Shown: positions 1 through 8,205, counted from the stretch's first letter. The stretch is 39,168 nt of DNA from Alphaproteobacteria bacterium (GCA_020443075.1 JAGRIU010000068.1:1-39168), one strand, 5' to 3'. Translations and numbers: made by a program. The notes: generated from the letters alone by a model not told the origin.

Positions 1-1
1 G

Positions 2-274
2 ATTGTGGTCGGGTTTTGCGGGCAGATTTTGTTTTTTATGCGGTTTGTCGTTCAGTGGATCGCCAGCGAAAAAGCCCAAAGCAGCGTAATGCCCGTTTCT
101 TTCTGGTATTTCAGTATTAGCGGCGCTCTTATTTTATTTGCTTATTCCTTGTACCGCCAAGATCCGGTGTTCTTTACCGGACAAGCGCTAGCGCTTTTGA
201 TTTATGCGCGTAATCTCTACTTTATTCATAAGAAAAGTGCCGCGCTGCAGGAGCAATCAAAGAGCGAGCATTAA
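2..274 (+). CDS. Lipid-A-disaccharide synthase N-terminal (LAB_N) domain protein, 5' partial
   Basis: This is a small membrane protein of the LAB_N family, usually about 90-110 residues and found beside genes for lipid A or polyprenyl-phosphate sugar handling. The visible part shows the family signature GQILFFMRFVVQWIASEK, then a proline and FWYFSISG, with three hydrophobic segments. A GTG at position 5 could act as start, but the frame stays open to the window edge and the first transmembrane segment looks incomplete, so I treat it as cut at the 5' end. Its stop overlaps the stop of the convergent acetyltransferase gene by four bases. It probably belongs to a lipid-modification operon to the left rather than to the sugar island. 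The family's exact role is not known to me. Confidence 0.75.
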   Translation: MVVGFCGQILFFMRFVVQWIASEKAQSSVMPVSFWYFSISGALILFAYSLYRQDPVFFTGQALALLIYARNLYFIHKKSAALQEQSKSEH

Positions 275-792
275 GCTTTCCCTTCCCAACTTTCCTGCGT
301 CAGGGTAAAGACCAGACCATCTACTTTGCGGCCTTGATGAAGATAGTTGTTTTCTTTTGTCTGACTAAGGTGAAAACCGTTTTTCTCTAGTACTTTCTGG
401 GAAGCAACATTATTTGCGAAGATGGTGGCTTCCAGCCGTGCCAAGTTCAATTCCCGAAAAGCATACTCGCACATTTCTTTCACGGCCAGCGTTGATAAGC
501 CTTGGCCCCAATATTGTTTTTTGCCGATTATATAGCTGATATCCGCGCAGTTTTTGTTCGTGTTGAGGGGACCGATTTTGATATTGCCGATATGTTCAGA
601 GCCCAGATATATGCCGAAAAGGAACTCGTCTGCGGCCTGCATCTTAGCGTGGACGAAGGCTTTGACGTCTTCGAAGCTGTGCGTTTTATCCGCCTGCATC
701 GTATATTGAACGACTTCAGGATCGTTCATCCAATCTACGTATGCTTGTGTTACGTCTGCAGGTTCAAGCGGTTTTAAATGAATTTTTTTCAT
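271..792 (-). CDS. GNAT-family N-acetyltransferase (RimJ/RimL-like)
   Basis: The 173-residue product has the layout of a RimJ/RimL-type GNAT enzyme: an N-terminal LEPAD segment and WMNDPEVV helix, a beta hairpin around EHIGNIKIG (66-74), the acetyl-CoA loop region KKQYWGQGLSTLAV (91-104), and the C-terminal ANNVASQKVLEKNGF segment (126-140). GNATs at this place in nonulosonate loci acetylate an amino sugar (PseH acts on the 4-amino group of a UDP-sugar), so it may serve as the missing PseH step. That is inference from position; the sequence is not clearly PseH-like. It is the last gene of a long minus-strand operon, and its ATG overlaps the stop of the upstream gene (ATGA, 789-792). Ribosomal or antibiotic acetylation is the alternative. 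Confidence 0.8.
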   Translation of the reverse strand: MKKIHLKPLEPADVTQAYVDWMNDPEVVQYTMQADKTHSFEDVKAFVHAKMQAADEFLFGIYLGSEHIGNIKIGPLNTNKNCADISYIIGKKQYWGQGLSTLAVKEMCEYAFRELNLARLEATIFANNVASQKVLEKNGFHLSQTKENNYLHQGRKVDGLVFTLTQESWEGKA

Positions 793-2363
793 TGGACGTA
801 CAACGCTTTCAGGTTTTGATGCGCAGCCTTTTCTCTGGCTCTTTCAAAATGCTTTTCCGATAGATACTCTTTGGGAGCGAGCCTGTTTTGCGGCGTCACC
901 TCGACGGGAATAATTTCCAGTCTTTGCTCCATGTCGGCTTTCAAGGAGCGCTCTGCAAAGCCCAGAAAATCGAATATGATGCACGGCTTTTCTTTCAGGA
1001 TGATGGAGATAAACGTGCTGGAGTTGGCATCGCAGGTTACGATACACCCATATTCATCCATAATTTGTTCAAACGGCCGGTTAATGACAGGGCATCCATA
1101 GAGCTCTTTTAATTCCGCTTCGGGGGCAACGTAGAATTCCGGATGAAATTTCAAAGTCACGTCATAGCCCAGAGCCTTTAAATTTTCGACGAGCCTTTGA
1201 TTAAAATCGATACTTTGTTTCCAAGCCGGATAACCATAGCTTAAATTATAATCACGCATGTCATAGAAAGGGATCAGCAGGATTTTTTTCGGCTGTGCTG
1301 AGAGCGTTGGTTCTTTGGAGACAGGTTTGAAGGTTTTGTAATCTTTGATTTCTATATTATCCAGCGGAAAACGCGTTTGGCGTTTCAGGTTTTCTATGTA
1401 GTGTTCGGCTGCATAGCCTGTGTAGGTGTAGAAAACATTGCTGCCCAACAGATAGTTCAAATAGGTTGTTTTCGGGAATGTCAGGGCCGCACCCGCGCCA
1501 TGATCCAAGACGGTGACGTGGCCTGCGTTTTTACGAACGAGGTAACGGAACAAGATGGCCCACGGGGCCGTTATTCCGGCGACTAGTCTTTTAGGCAAGA
1601 CTTGAGGCTTGCGTAGGGTCTCTTCGGCCAAGTGCGCTGTAATCAAATAGCCCAGGCGTATTTGCCGCTCGACCCATGTTTTCATTCTCTCTTCAAGCAC
1701 GCACGTAGCGCTTATGTGCTTCCACGTTATTGAAAGAACTTGCTCTATAACAGGGTCATTTTTACCTGTGATACCTTTTTCATCCACGCCGGAAAACCAG
1801 TTTTCAAGGCCGAGATATACGCCGCGTTTCTGGTTTTTCTGACAATATTTTTCGGCCACCGCATATGACACCGTTAGAGTCAGGTCCTTTACGGGATTAT
1901 ACAAGAAACCGGGTTTGCACAGGACAGCTCTTCCTTGCATTTTATCGCGCAGAAACTTTAAAGACGTCTTCCAGACAGGTTCTTTGGGCGGGCCTTTTAA
2001 CAAAGCCTTCACATAACGGCCATCGGTTAAAGGCTTTTCCGTATTTATATAGGCCTGCCAAAAATGCATGGTTTCCGGATCGATTGGCGCCTCGGTTGTG
2101 GCCTTTTCAAAGCCCTGTTTTAATATCAGCGTTTGCAAGGCCTGCACCATGACCGGTTGCCATTTGAGAATGTTGATCAGAATGATTTCACCGCCGTTAA
2201 GCGCGCTTTTTAGAGGACCTTGGCTTTTTTGAATTTCAAAGGCCAGATCGCATAATTCATCAACCCAGCGCTCCAGACAATTCTGGATCTCTTTGTGGTT
2301 ATAGGGCCAGAAGAAGTCCTCGGGAGTGTTTGTCTGTGGTGTCTTTAGCGATTTTTGGGCCAT
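789..2363 (-). CDS. Unknown protein, possible GT-B-like glycosyltransferase
   Basis: I do not recognise a named family for this 524-residue protein. The C-terminal half resembles the nucleotide-binding half of a GT-B enzyme: a strand KKILLIPF near 345, then KLHPEF-like text (VTLKFHPEF near 405), and a segment VTCDANSSTFISIILKEKP (about 440-458) like the donor-site region of CDP-glycerol or capsule transferases, where a Ser/Thr pair precedes a Gly/Lys-Pro turn. The middle contains a DHGAGAAL stretch. No signal peptide or transmembrane segment is evident, so it is probably cytoplasmic. It lies between the aldo/keto reductase (19-base overlap) and the GNAT gene, so it is translated with the sugar-acid pathway. 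It could transfer the activated sugar or supply the missing UDP-sugar hydrolase; neither is shown. Confidence 0.55.
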   Translation of the reverse strand: MAQKSLKTPQTNTPEDFFWPYNHKEIQNCLERWVDELCDLAFEIQKSQGPLKSALNGGEIILINILKWQPVMVQALQTLILKQGFEKATTEAPIDPETMHFWQAYINTEKPLTDGRYVKALLKGPPKEPVWKTSLKFLRDKMQGRAVLCKPGFLYNPVKDLTLTVSYAVAEKYCQKNQKRGVYLGLENWFSGVDEKGITGKNDPVIEQVLSITWKHISATCVLEERMKTWVERQIRLGYLITAHLAEETLRKPQVLPKRLVAGITAPWAILFRYLVRKNAGHVTVLDHGAGAALTFPKTTYLNYLLGSNVFYTYTGYAAEHYIENLKRQTRFPLDNIEIKDYKTFKPVSKEPTLSAQPKKILLIPFYDMRDYNLSYGYPAWKQSIDFNQRLVENLKALGYDVTLKFHPEFYVAPEAELKELYGCPVINRPFEQIMDEYGCIVTCDANSSTFISIILKEKPCIIFDFLGFAERSLKADMEQRLEIIPVEVTPQNRLAPKEYLSEKHFERAREKAAHQNLKALYVQ

Positions 2364-3226
2364 AGACTCGGATTGATTAAGGGTTCATCGAAGCAAGCCA
2401 GTGAGGAAAAATCCGGCACGGCCAGCGGATTTGAGTTTAAAATATGCTCATCCAACTGCTCTTTTGATAACACACCCAGAACAAGCATATCAATTGCTTC
2501 CAGACTCTGGACAAAATTGATGCAAGCTTGCGCTTTACTGATTTCATGGCTTTTACAAAAATCGTCGAAGGCCGTGAAGTGCGCTTTATAAGTTTCAAAG
2601 AAAGTCGGTAAGGCGGCGGTCTCGCAGAGTAGTATGCCCTGTAGAAAGACAGAGCGAGCATGAATTTCAATGCCTTGGGATTTAAGATCGCTCAGAAAAT
2701 TATCCTCCAAAAGCCTTTGGTCGAAAATATTGATCGGTATTTGCAGAATATCAAGATCGTAGTTTTCCAGAAGCGTTTCAATATCCGCTCTGGTATAGAT
2801 CGTTGCACCTATTTTTCCAACCCAGCCTTTGTCTTTGAACGATTGCATCAGGCGATAGGTTTTATCGCGGTTTTCTGAAGATAATAGATGCCAAGCGTTA
2901 TGATCGAGCAATCCGTAGAGTGTTTCTTGCCCTAAATGTCGGCGCGAGCGCGTAAATGTTTCTTCCAACGCATCGAAATTGGCGTCTGTTTTGGTGATGA
3001 TGCGGAAATCGTGTGAAGACATTTGCGCCAGGGCGCGGCCTAAAACTTCTTCGCTATTGCCATAGAGAGGGGCGGTATCAATGATCATTTGCGGATTTTT
3101 TTCAGCGGCATAGGCCAAGATTTGAGCAATATGTTCCGCGCTCACCTGCCCGCCTTCGTTCACCACGCCATAATCCATGCCAAATTGCGCGCTGCCCAAG
3201 GCGATTTTATGCGTGTAGTCAGGCAT
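2345..3226 (-). CDS. Aldo/keto reductase
   Basis: This 293-residue protein is an NAD(P)H-dependent aldo/keto reductase with a TIM-barrel fold. It starts with the family strand IALGSAQFGMDYG (8-20), and the catalytic tetrad can be placed as Asp50 and Tyr55 (IIDTAPLYGNSEEVLG), Lys79 (ITKTD) and His109 (LLDHN). Length fits the family. Reductases of this group recur in flagellin and polysaccharide sugar loci beside PseF-like cytidylyltransferases, but I know of no fixed step for them in pseudaminic or legionaminic acid synthesis. It could reduce a keto sugar or the finished keto-acid side chain. Its ATG overlaps the PseF-like stop by eight bases, which suggests coupled translation. Confidence 0.85.
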   Translation of the reverse strand: MPDYTHKIALGSAQFGMDYGVVNEGGQVSAEHIAQILAYAAEKNPQMIIDTAPLYGNSEEVLGRALAQMSSHDFRIITKTDANFDALEETFTRSRRHLGQETLYGLLDHNAWHLLSSENRDKTYRLMQSFKDKGWVGKIGATIYTRADIETLLENYDLDILQIPINIFDQRLLEDNFLSDLKSQGIEIHARSVFLQGILLCETAALPTFFETYKAHFTAFDDFCKSHEISKAQACINFVQSLEAIDMLVLGVLSKEQLDEHILNSNPLAVPDFSSLACFDEPLINPSLWPKNR

Positions 3227-3932
3227 TCTTTTTCCCGTTTAAGAGGGCGGCATAGAGTTTTTCAGCCATTTCCCAGTCTTCGGGCGTGTCGATATCGGTT
3301 ACACGGTAGGGCGGGACGACATAGCCGCGGTAATCTCTATCCATCTTCGAAAAATCTGCATTGAACACGTAATCCCGGGCCGCAAAGACAAACATAGCGG
3401 CATCAAAATAAGCCGGTTTCAGGTCTTGAGAGCGCTGGGCAAAACCGCCCGGCACAACAGGGCTCAGTTCTCCGTTTTTGTCTTTGCGGAAGGCCCATTC
3501 TACAGGACAAGGAAACTCTGTAATAGACATCAGGGTTTTATCTTGCGGGCCGTTTTCAAACTCTTGGCAAGCGATACGCAAATCTTCGAGATTGGTCAGG
3601 GGCGCTGTTGCGAACAGTAAACAGTACGTGTCGAACAGTTCTTCTCTTTGGCGGTATTTTTCGGCGACGCCGCGCACAACATCGAAAATGGGCGTGTAAT
3701 CATCAGAGAGATTTTCGGGGCGTTCAAAGTCGGGTTTGAAGCCAAGATCGGCGGCGACCTTAGCGATTTCAGGGTCATCGGTGGAGACATGGATCGTATC
3801 AAAAATACCGGCTTTGGCAGCGGCTTCGAGCACATGAGCGATCATGGGCTTGCCATAGAAATCACGGATATTTTTTTTCGGTATCCGTTTAGAGCCGCCT
3901 CTGGCCGGGATGATGGCAATGCGTTTTGACAT
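3219..3932 (-). CDS. pseF: CMP-nonulosonate cytidylyltransferase, PseF-like
   Basis: This enzyme would activate a nonulosonic acid with CTP to give the CMP-sugar donor. The 237-residue product begins with the nucleotide-binding signature IIPARGGSKRIPKKNIRDF (7-25), followed by GKPMIAHVLEAA and STDDPEIAKVA, as in acylneuraminate cytidylyltransferases. The RIPKKNI...GKPMI variant is the one I associate with PseF (pseudaminate) rather than NeuA or LegF, and it differs clearly from the NeuA-like protein elsewhere in this window. The ATG follows the aminotransferase stop by six bases, with an AGG about six bases upstream. The substrate is inferred: the upstream genes suggest a non-standard sugar. 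Confidence 0.85.
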   Translation of the reverse strand: MSKRIAIIPARGGSKRIPKKNIRDFYGKPMIAHVLEAAAKAGIFDTIHVSTDDPEIAKVAADLGFKPDFERPENLSDDYTPIFDVVRGVAEKYRQREELFDTYCLLFATAPLTNLEDLRIACQEFENGPQDKTLMSITEFPCPVEWAFRKDKNGELSPVVPGGFAQRSQDLKPAYFDAAMFVFAARDYVFNADFSKMDRDYRGYVVPPYRVTDIDTPEDWEMAEKLYAALLNGKKNA

Positions 3933-3938
3933 GTGTGC

Positions 3939-5273
3939 CTAGCTTTTTCTGACCTGAAAAACAGGCTCGATGGGCTTTATGTCCATGCGTTTTTCAAATT
4001 CTTCAGGCTTGTAGGCGAGTTCCTGCGCGATATGTTCGAATGTCTTGTCAAACGCGTGAACAGCAACAGCTTCGTCTTCCGGGGTGAACGCGTAGTTCAT
4101 GATGAAAATCCCCAGCGTGAGGAAATCATGCTCTATGAGTTTTTGGAGCATCACTGTGCGGATAGCTTCGAGGCGCACATGTTCGGGCGGCGTAATCGCC
4201 ATAACACCGAAGCACGGCTGGCCTTTCATTTTAAAGATAGCGCCGAGTTCGTATTTTTCTATCAGCGCGTTGACTTTGCTCTGGAAGGAGCGGCCCTTTT
4301 CCCAGATGGTTTCAACCACGGGTTCGCGCCGGAGTTTATCAACCACCGCAATCGAAGCCGCCAGCGACAAGGCTTCGCCGCCGAATGTACCGGAGAAGAA
4401 AATATCCGTCATCAAGGCCATGATGTCGGCGCGGCCTGTGATGGCCGAGAGCGGCATGCCGTTGGCCATGGCTTTGCCGAATGCCGCCAGGTCAGGGGTT
4501 ACGCCGAATAATTCCTGCGCCCCGCCATTGGCATGACGGAAGCCTGTGACAACTTCGTCAAAGATCAAAACTGCACCATTTTGATGAACGATCTCTTTAA
4601 CCGATTGCAAATATCCATCGTGCGGTTTTTCCGCATTCATGGGCTCCATGATCATGGCGGCAATTTCGCCGGGATGGTCTTTAAAGGCCTGATGCAGCAC
4701 GTCCAGGTTATTATAGGGAATGCTGATTGTGAGATCGCGTGTTGTCTGGGGGACGCCCAAGTGCCGTGAGGTCGAGCCGATATACCAGTCGTGCCAACCG
4801 TGATAACCGCAGGCGATAATTTTATCGCGCTTTGTGAATGCCCGTGCAAGGCGAATACCGGCCGAGGTTGCATCCGAGCCATTTTTACCGAAACGCACCG
4901 CCTGCGCGCAAGGAATCATTTCGATCATGCGTTCTGCCAGTTCTGTTTCCAGAGTGGTCGGCATACTGAAGCTAATGCCTTTTTCAAGCTGGTTTTTAAT
5001 CGCCTGATCGACGTCCGGATCGCAATACCCTAGCAGAATTGGCGCCAAGGCCATCAATAAATCGACGAATTCATTGCCGTCAATATCGACAACGCGTGAT
5101 CCGTAACCTCTTTCGAGGTAAAGGGGCGAGCAGCCTTCCGGTAATTGAATGTGACTTTTACTGAAGGTTTGGGAGCCTAAGGGAATGCTTTTGAGAGATC
5201 TTTCCAAAAAGGCGTGAGAGCGCGCATAGCTTTTTTTGTTTTGGGTCTGCGGCTTTAAAACTTCTGATGACAT
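3939..5273 (-). CDS. Class III PLP aminotransferase (glutamate-1-semialdehyde aminomutase-like)
   Basis: This is a PLP enzyme of aminotransferase class III, the fold of HemL. Numbering from the upstream ATG at 5279, the PLP lysine is Lys269 in AAFGKAMANG, the cofactor aspartate is Asp241 in IFDEVVTGFR, the phosphate-binding region is GKNGSDATSAGIRLAR (131-146) and the HGWHDW segment is at 160-165. The total length of about 444 fits the class. I prefer the second ATG (5273) because AGAGG lies six bases upstream, whereas it abuts the first one. Position between PseB-like and PseF-like genes implies that it aminates the keto-sugar made by the dehydratase, a job done by the unrelated DegT-family PseC in pseudaminic acid synthesis. 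A HemL role in tetrapyrrole synthesis is unlikely in this company. Confidence 0.85.
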   Translation of the reverse strand: MSSEVLKPQTQNKKSYARSHAFLERSLKSIPLGSQTFSKSHIQLPEGCSPLYLERGYGSRVVDIDGNEFVDLLMALAPILLGYCDPDVDQAIKNQLEKGISFSMPTTLETELAERMIEMIPCAQAVRFGKNGSDATSAGIRLARAFTKRDKIIACGYHGWHDWYIGSTSRHLGVPQTTRDLTISIPYNNLDVLHQAFKDHPGEIAAMIMEPMNAEKPHDGYLQSVKEIVHQNGAVLIFDEVVTGFRHANGGAQELFGVTPDLAAFGKAMANGMPLSAITGRADIMALMTDIFFSGTFGGEALSLAASIAVVDKLRREPVVETIWEKGRSFQSKVNALIEKYELGAIFKMKGQPCFGVMAITPPEHVRLEAIRTVMLQKLIEHDFLTLGIFIMNYAFTPEDEAVAVHAFDKTFEHIAQELAYKPEEFEKRMDIKPIEPVFQVRKS

Positions 5274-5282
5274 GTCCATCCT

Positions 5283-6296
5283 CTAAGCGGCTGTTTTGAG
5301 CGTATTGAGTTTAGCTTGCAAAGTTGCCGCATCCATCCATTGCGTGTTGGTATTACTTGCATAACTAAAACCGTCTGGCGTCTGCTTGGCTCCAATTTTC
5401 GTATAATGCTCTGCCAGTTTGTTGATGTAGGTCGGCAGCAACACATATTTGTTGTCCATTTCGAACGTATTGCGTGCATCGTCTTCGACAATCATGACTT
5501 CGTGCAACTTCTCGCCGGGGCGGATCCCTACGATTTTTTGCGGCAGGTTCGGCGCCATGGCCTTAGCCAGATCGGTAATCTTCATGCTGGGGATTTTAGG
5601 CACGAATATCTCACCGCCCTGCGCGTTTTCAAGCGCATCCAGAACGAGGGCGATGGCCTGGTTCATATCGATCCAAAAGCGAGTCATGCGCTCATCAGTA
5701 ATTGGAATATGATCCGCACTATCGGCAATGAGTTTGCGGAAGAACGGGATGACGCTGCCGCGCGAGCCCAGAACATTCCCATAGCGTACAACGCTGAATT
5801 TTGTGCTATTTCGTCCTACGAAGTGCTGGGCACTGGTGAAGATTTTATCCGAAACCAGCTTTGTGGCACCATACAGATTAATCGGCGAGCAAGCTTTGTC
5901 GGTTGAAAGCGCGACAACGCCTTTAAGGTTGCTGTCAAAGGCGGCGCGCACAACGTTTTCAGCGCCTGAGATATTAGTGTGCACGAATTCGAACGGATTA
6001 TATTCTGCCGCCGGAACCTGTTTCAAGGCTGCAGCGTGCACAACATAGTCCACATCGCGGAAGGCTATTTTCAGACGGTCATAGCTGCGAACATCTCCGA
6101 GGAAAAAGCGTAACAAGTCTTTTTTCGGGTGAGCCTGAAATGCATTTTGCATATCAAATTGCTTGAGTTCATCGCGCGAAAAAATAATGAGTTTTCTAGG
6201 ATTACTGTTTTCCAGCACATGGCGAATAAAAGCCGTGCCAAAGGAACCGGTTCCGCCTGTGACCAAAATCACTTGGTTATCGAGGAATTTAGCCAT
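5283..6296 (-). CDS. pseB: UDP-GlcNAc 4,6-dehydratase (inverting), PseB-like
   Basis: PseB converts UDP-GlcNAc to a UDP-4-keto-6-deoxy-L-altrose-type sugar, the first step to pseudaminic acid. From the ATG at 6296 the product has 337 residues. It shows the NAD-binding GGTGSFG at 14-20, SRDELKQFDM at 40-49, the catalytic segment VALSTDKACSPINLYGATK with Thr132-Asp133-Lys134 and Tyr142/Lys146, and the MTRFWI motif near 215. A further in-frame ATG lies upstream at 6350, but it adds 18 residues foreign to the family and would sit upstream of a good promoter, so I reject it. A three-base gap separates it from the aminotransferase. The family assignment is firm; the exact stereochemistry of the product is inferred. 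Confidence 0.92.
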   Translation of the reverse strand: MAKFLDNQVILVTGGTGSFGTAFIRHVLENSNPRKLIIFSRDELKQFDMQNAFQAHPKKDLLRFFLGDVRSYDRLKIAFRDVDYVVHAAALKQVPAAEYNPFEFVHTNISGAENVVRAAFDSNLKGVVALSTDKACSPINLYGATKLVSDKIFTSAQHFVGRNSTKFSVVRYGNVLGSRGSVIPFFRKLIADSADHIPITDERMTRFWIDMNQAIALVLDALENAQGGEIFVPKIPSMKITDLAKAMAPNLPQKIVGIRPGEKLHEVMIVEDDARNTFEMDNKYVLLPTYINKLAEHYTKIGAKQTPDGFSYASNTNTQWMDAATLQAKLNTLKTAA

Positions 6297-6324
6297 ATTT
6301 ACACCATTCGTAGTTTTCCGCCGG

Positions 6325-6352
6325 AGTATAGCAAAGAAAATGCCGATCACAA
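6325..6352 (-). promoter_or_regulatory. Internal sigma70-type promoter before pseB-like gene
   Basis: On the minus strand a -35 TTGTGA (6352-6347) is followed by a 16-base spacer and a -10 TATACT (6330-6325) with an extended TGC directly before it. Transcription would begin near 6318 and give a leader of about 22 bases. It lies in the 75-base gap between the family 2 glycosyltransferase stop and the PseB-like start, the largest gap inside this operon. It would give the dehydratase-to-GNAT set its own promoter. Prediction by eye only. Confidence 0.55.
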
Positions 6353-6371
6353 GATGATTGGCTCTATTATT

Positions 6372-7037
6372 TCATAATGTGCGGATCATCGCACCCAGAA
6401 TATAGAAATTGGCTTTCCAAGCGTTACCTATTCTGGCTTCGTCCTCTCTGGGGCGAACTTCTATAGCCGTTTCGCTGATTGTATGCCCGCCCTTTGCGAT
6501 GGACAGCGCGGCGGCCGTGCCTGCGCTTTTAAGGTCCAGCGCGGATGTATATTTCTGCAATGTGTTCAGCCGATAGGCTTTCAGGCCGCATAAAATATCG
6601 GAAATACCAAAACGCAGCTTTGTATAGGCGCAAAATATTTTTTCGGAAATTCGGGCGCGCTCTGGGCGTACGCCGATCACGCAATCGGCCCCGGTTTCCT
6701 GCATTTGAGTCAGGATTTTTGCGATATTATCCGGATTATGCTGACCATCGGCGTCGATAGTGACGGCGATATCGGCTTTCATCTCTATGGCTTTGAGAAG
6801 GCCGGAGCGCAATGCACCGTCGTAGCCCTGATTGACTTCGTGCCGGATCACGATCGCTCCGGCTTTTTCGGCTATGGCGGCGGTTTTGTCCCGAGAGCCG
6901 TCGTCGGCAACGATCACGTAATCGTAATGCGATACGCCACTCAGGACGCGTTCAATCGTCTTTTCTTCATTGTAGGCCGGAATAATAATGGCAATTCTAA
7001 GCGGCATCGACACGGCTTTGTTTTTGTTCATCGACAT
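6372..7037 (-). CDS. Glycosyltransferase family 2 (dolichyl/undecaprenyl-phosphate sugar synthase-like)
   Basis: This soluble GT-A enzyme of about 220 residues probably moves a sugar from a nucleotide donor to a polyprenyl phosphate or glycan acceptor. It shows IAIIIPAYNEEKTIERVL near the N-terminus, VADDGSRDKTAAIA, and the metal-binding TIDADGQHNPDNI, with the GYDGALRSGL segment typical of dolichol-phosphate-mannose-synthase-like proteins. No transmembrane tail is present. Three in-frame ATGs (7037, 7031, 7007) could start it; none has a convincing ribosome site, and the overlap with the upstream synthase gene ranges from 11 to 41 bases. It sits inside the sugar-acid operon, so it may carry the pathway product or a linked residue. 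Confidence 0.85.
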   Translation of the reverse strand: MSMNKNKAVSMPLRIAIIIPAYNEEKTIERVLSGVSHYDYVIVADDGSRDKTAAIAEKAGAIVIRHEVNQGYDGALRSGLLKAIEMKADIAVTIDADGQHNPDNIAKILTQMQETGADCVIGVRPERARISEKIFCAYTKLRFGISDILCGLKAYRLNTLQKYTSALDLKSAGTAAALSIAKGGHTISETAIEVRPREDEARIGNAWKANFYILGAMIRTL

Positions 7038-8205
7038 CGGTCCGCATCAGGCAATCCCCCTCTTCGATATCACGCTTGAGAGTTTGGCCGACACACTCTT
7101 CAAACTGGTAAGGAGCGACCGATCCTTCCGGAGCGGGGCGCAGAGGGAAGAAGTCCTGCGGGCTTATGATCTCTCCGGCTTTTAAGGCTCGGACCGCGCG
7201 CGCAGCCCTGCGTTGTAACACAACGGTTTCACGTTCGTTATCCTCGACGCGTTTTATGCCGTCGCCCAAACTCAGGTGCAAAGCCTCCATATCCTCTATA
7301 AACGGTGCGATGGTTTGCATGCGGGCCTCAAAATCCATATCCGGTTTGATCTGTTTTTCGACTTCGCGGGTTTGCAAAATCATCTCGGCCCAGCTTTTGG
7401 GATTCATGGAAAATGGATGATCCGGCCCTTTTGCATCGTTATCGAGCGTATAATGTTTTTCGATCGCGCGGGCATTATAAAGCCCGACGGCGCCTAGAAC
7501 CGTATCTGCACCGTGGGTATGATCGGACAGACCGAGTATGCAAAAAGGAAACTCGCGGGCAAATGTTTCCAGAACTTTGAGGTTTATACAGCGGAAGCGG
7601 GCATAACGGGTGTCTCTATCTTCCTTCAGGTTGGCGGTATAATTGGTATTACACTGCATCAAGACCAGATATTTCTGGTGTTTTCGCGCGGCAGCCACCG
7701 CTGCGCGGACTTCTTCCATATCGGTGGCTCCCGTGGCCAAAAGGAACGGTTTTCCCGTCGAGCACATTTTTTCAATTTGCTCATGCCATGTGATATCGCC
7801 AGACCCCATTTTCCATGCCTTGACGTAAGGCGTTACGGCATCGGTCAGTTCGGCCGAGTATGGCGCGGTAAAATAATCTATGCCTGCCTTATCACAGGTT
7901 TCTTTTAAGATGGGCGTCCACTCGACCGGCAGTTCGGCGTCTTCGTAGACTTCGTAGACCGATTTTTTCCAAGAGGCCTGATGGGATTGCTGGCTTCCCA
8001 ACGCTCTAAAGCCGTAGTCCGAAACGATTGTCCGGGCTTCAAAGTTTTGAAATTTTGCAGCATCCGCGCCCCCTTCGGCGGCTGAATAAATCAGATCCTT
8101 AGCCTTTTCAAGATCGCCATCATGGCTGGCGGCAATATCAGCGATAAAATAAACGGGATGATTTTCCCCTACTCCGCGCTCTCCAATAAAAATTTCCGGT
8201 TTCAC
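6997..8205 (-). CDS. NeuB-family sugar-acid synthase, atypical, with SAF domain
   Basis: NeuB-type enzymes condense a free six-carbon amino sugar with phosphoenolpyruvate to give a nonulosonic acid. This 402-residue member has the barrel (about 15-290) and a C-terminal antifreeze-like SAF domain (about 325-395, RRAARAVRALKAGEIIS onward). Recognisable sites are ADIAASHDG (22-30), KFQNF (51-55), KMGSGDITW (132-140), GLSDHTHGADT (225-235) and EKHYTLDNDAKGPDHPFS (249-266, His251). Two usual glutamates are aspartates here (Asp23 and Asp137), and it is about 50 residues longer than the NeuB elsewhere in the window. It starts with GTG, overlapping the reductase stop as GTGA. It belongs to the PseB-like pathway by position, but the substrate cannot be read from sequence. 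Confidence 0.85.
   Translation of the reverse strand: MKPEIFIGERGVGENHPVYFIADIAASHDGDLEKAKDLIYSAAEGGADAAKFQNFEARTIVSDYGFRALGSQQSHQASWKKSVYEVYEDAELPVEWTPILKETCDKAGIDYFTAPYSAELTDAVTPYVKAWKMGSGDITWHEQIEKMCSTGKPFLLATGATDMEEVRAAVAAARKHQKYLVLMQCNTNYTANLKEDRDTRYARFRCINLKVLETFAREFPFCILGLSDHTHGADTVLGAVGLYNARAIEKHYTLDNDAKGPDHPFSMNPKSWAEMILQTREVEKQIKPDMDFEARMQTIAPFIEDMEALHLSLGDGIKRVEDNERETVVLQRRAARAVRALKAGEIISPQDFFPLRPAPEGSVAPYQFEECVGQTLKRDIEEGDCLMRTDVDEQKQSRVDAA

Noticed and set aside
3933..4511. A 192-codon open frame on the plus strand
   Set aside because: It lies wholly antisense to the class III aminotransferase, has no recognisable family sequence and follows the codon pattern of the real gene on the other strand.
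6297..6350. Longer PseB-like start at 6350
   Set aside because: The extra 18 residues do not fit the family and the start lies upstream of the predicted promoter at 6325-6352.
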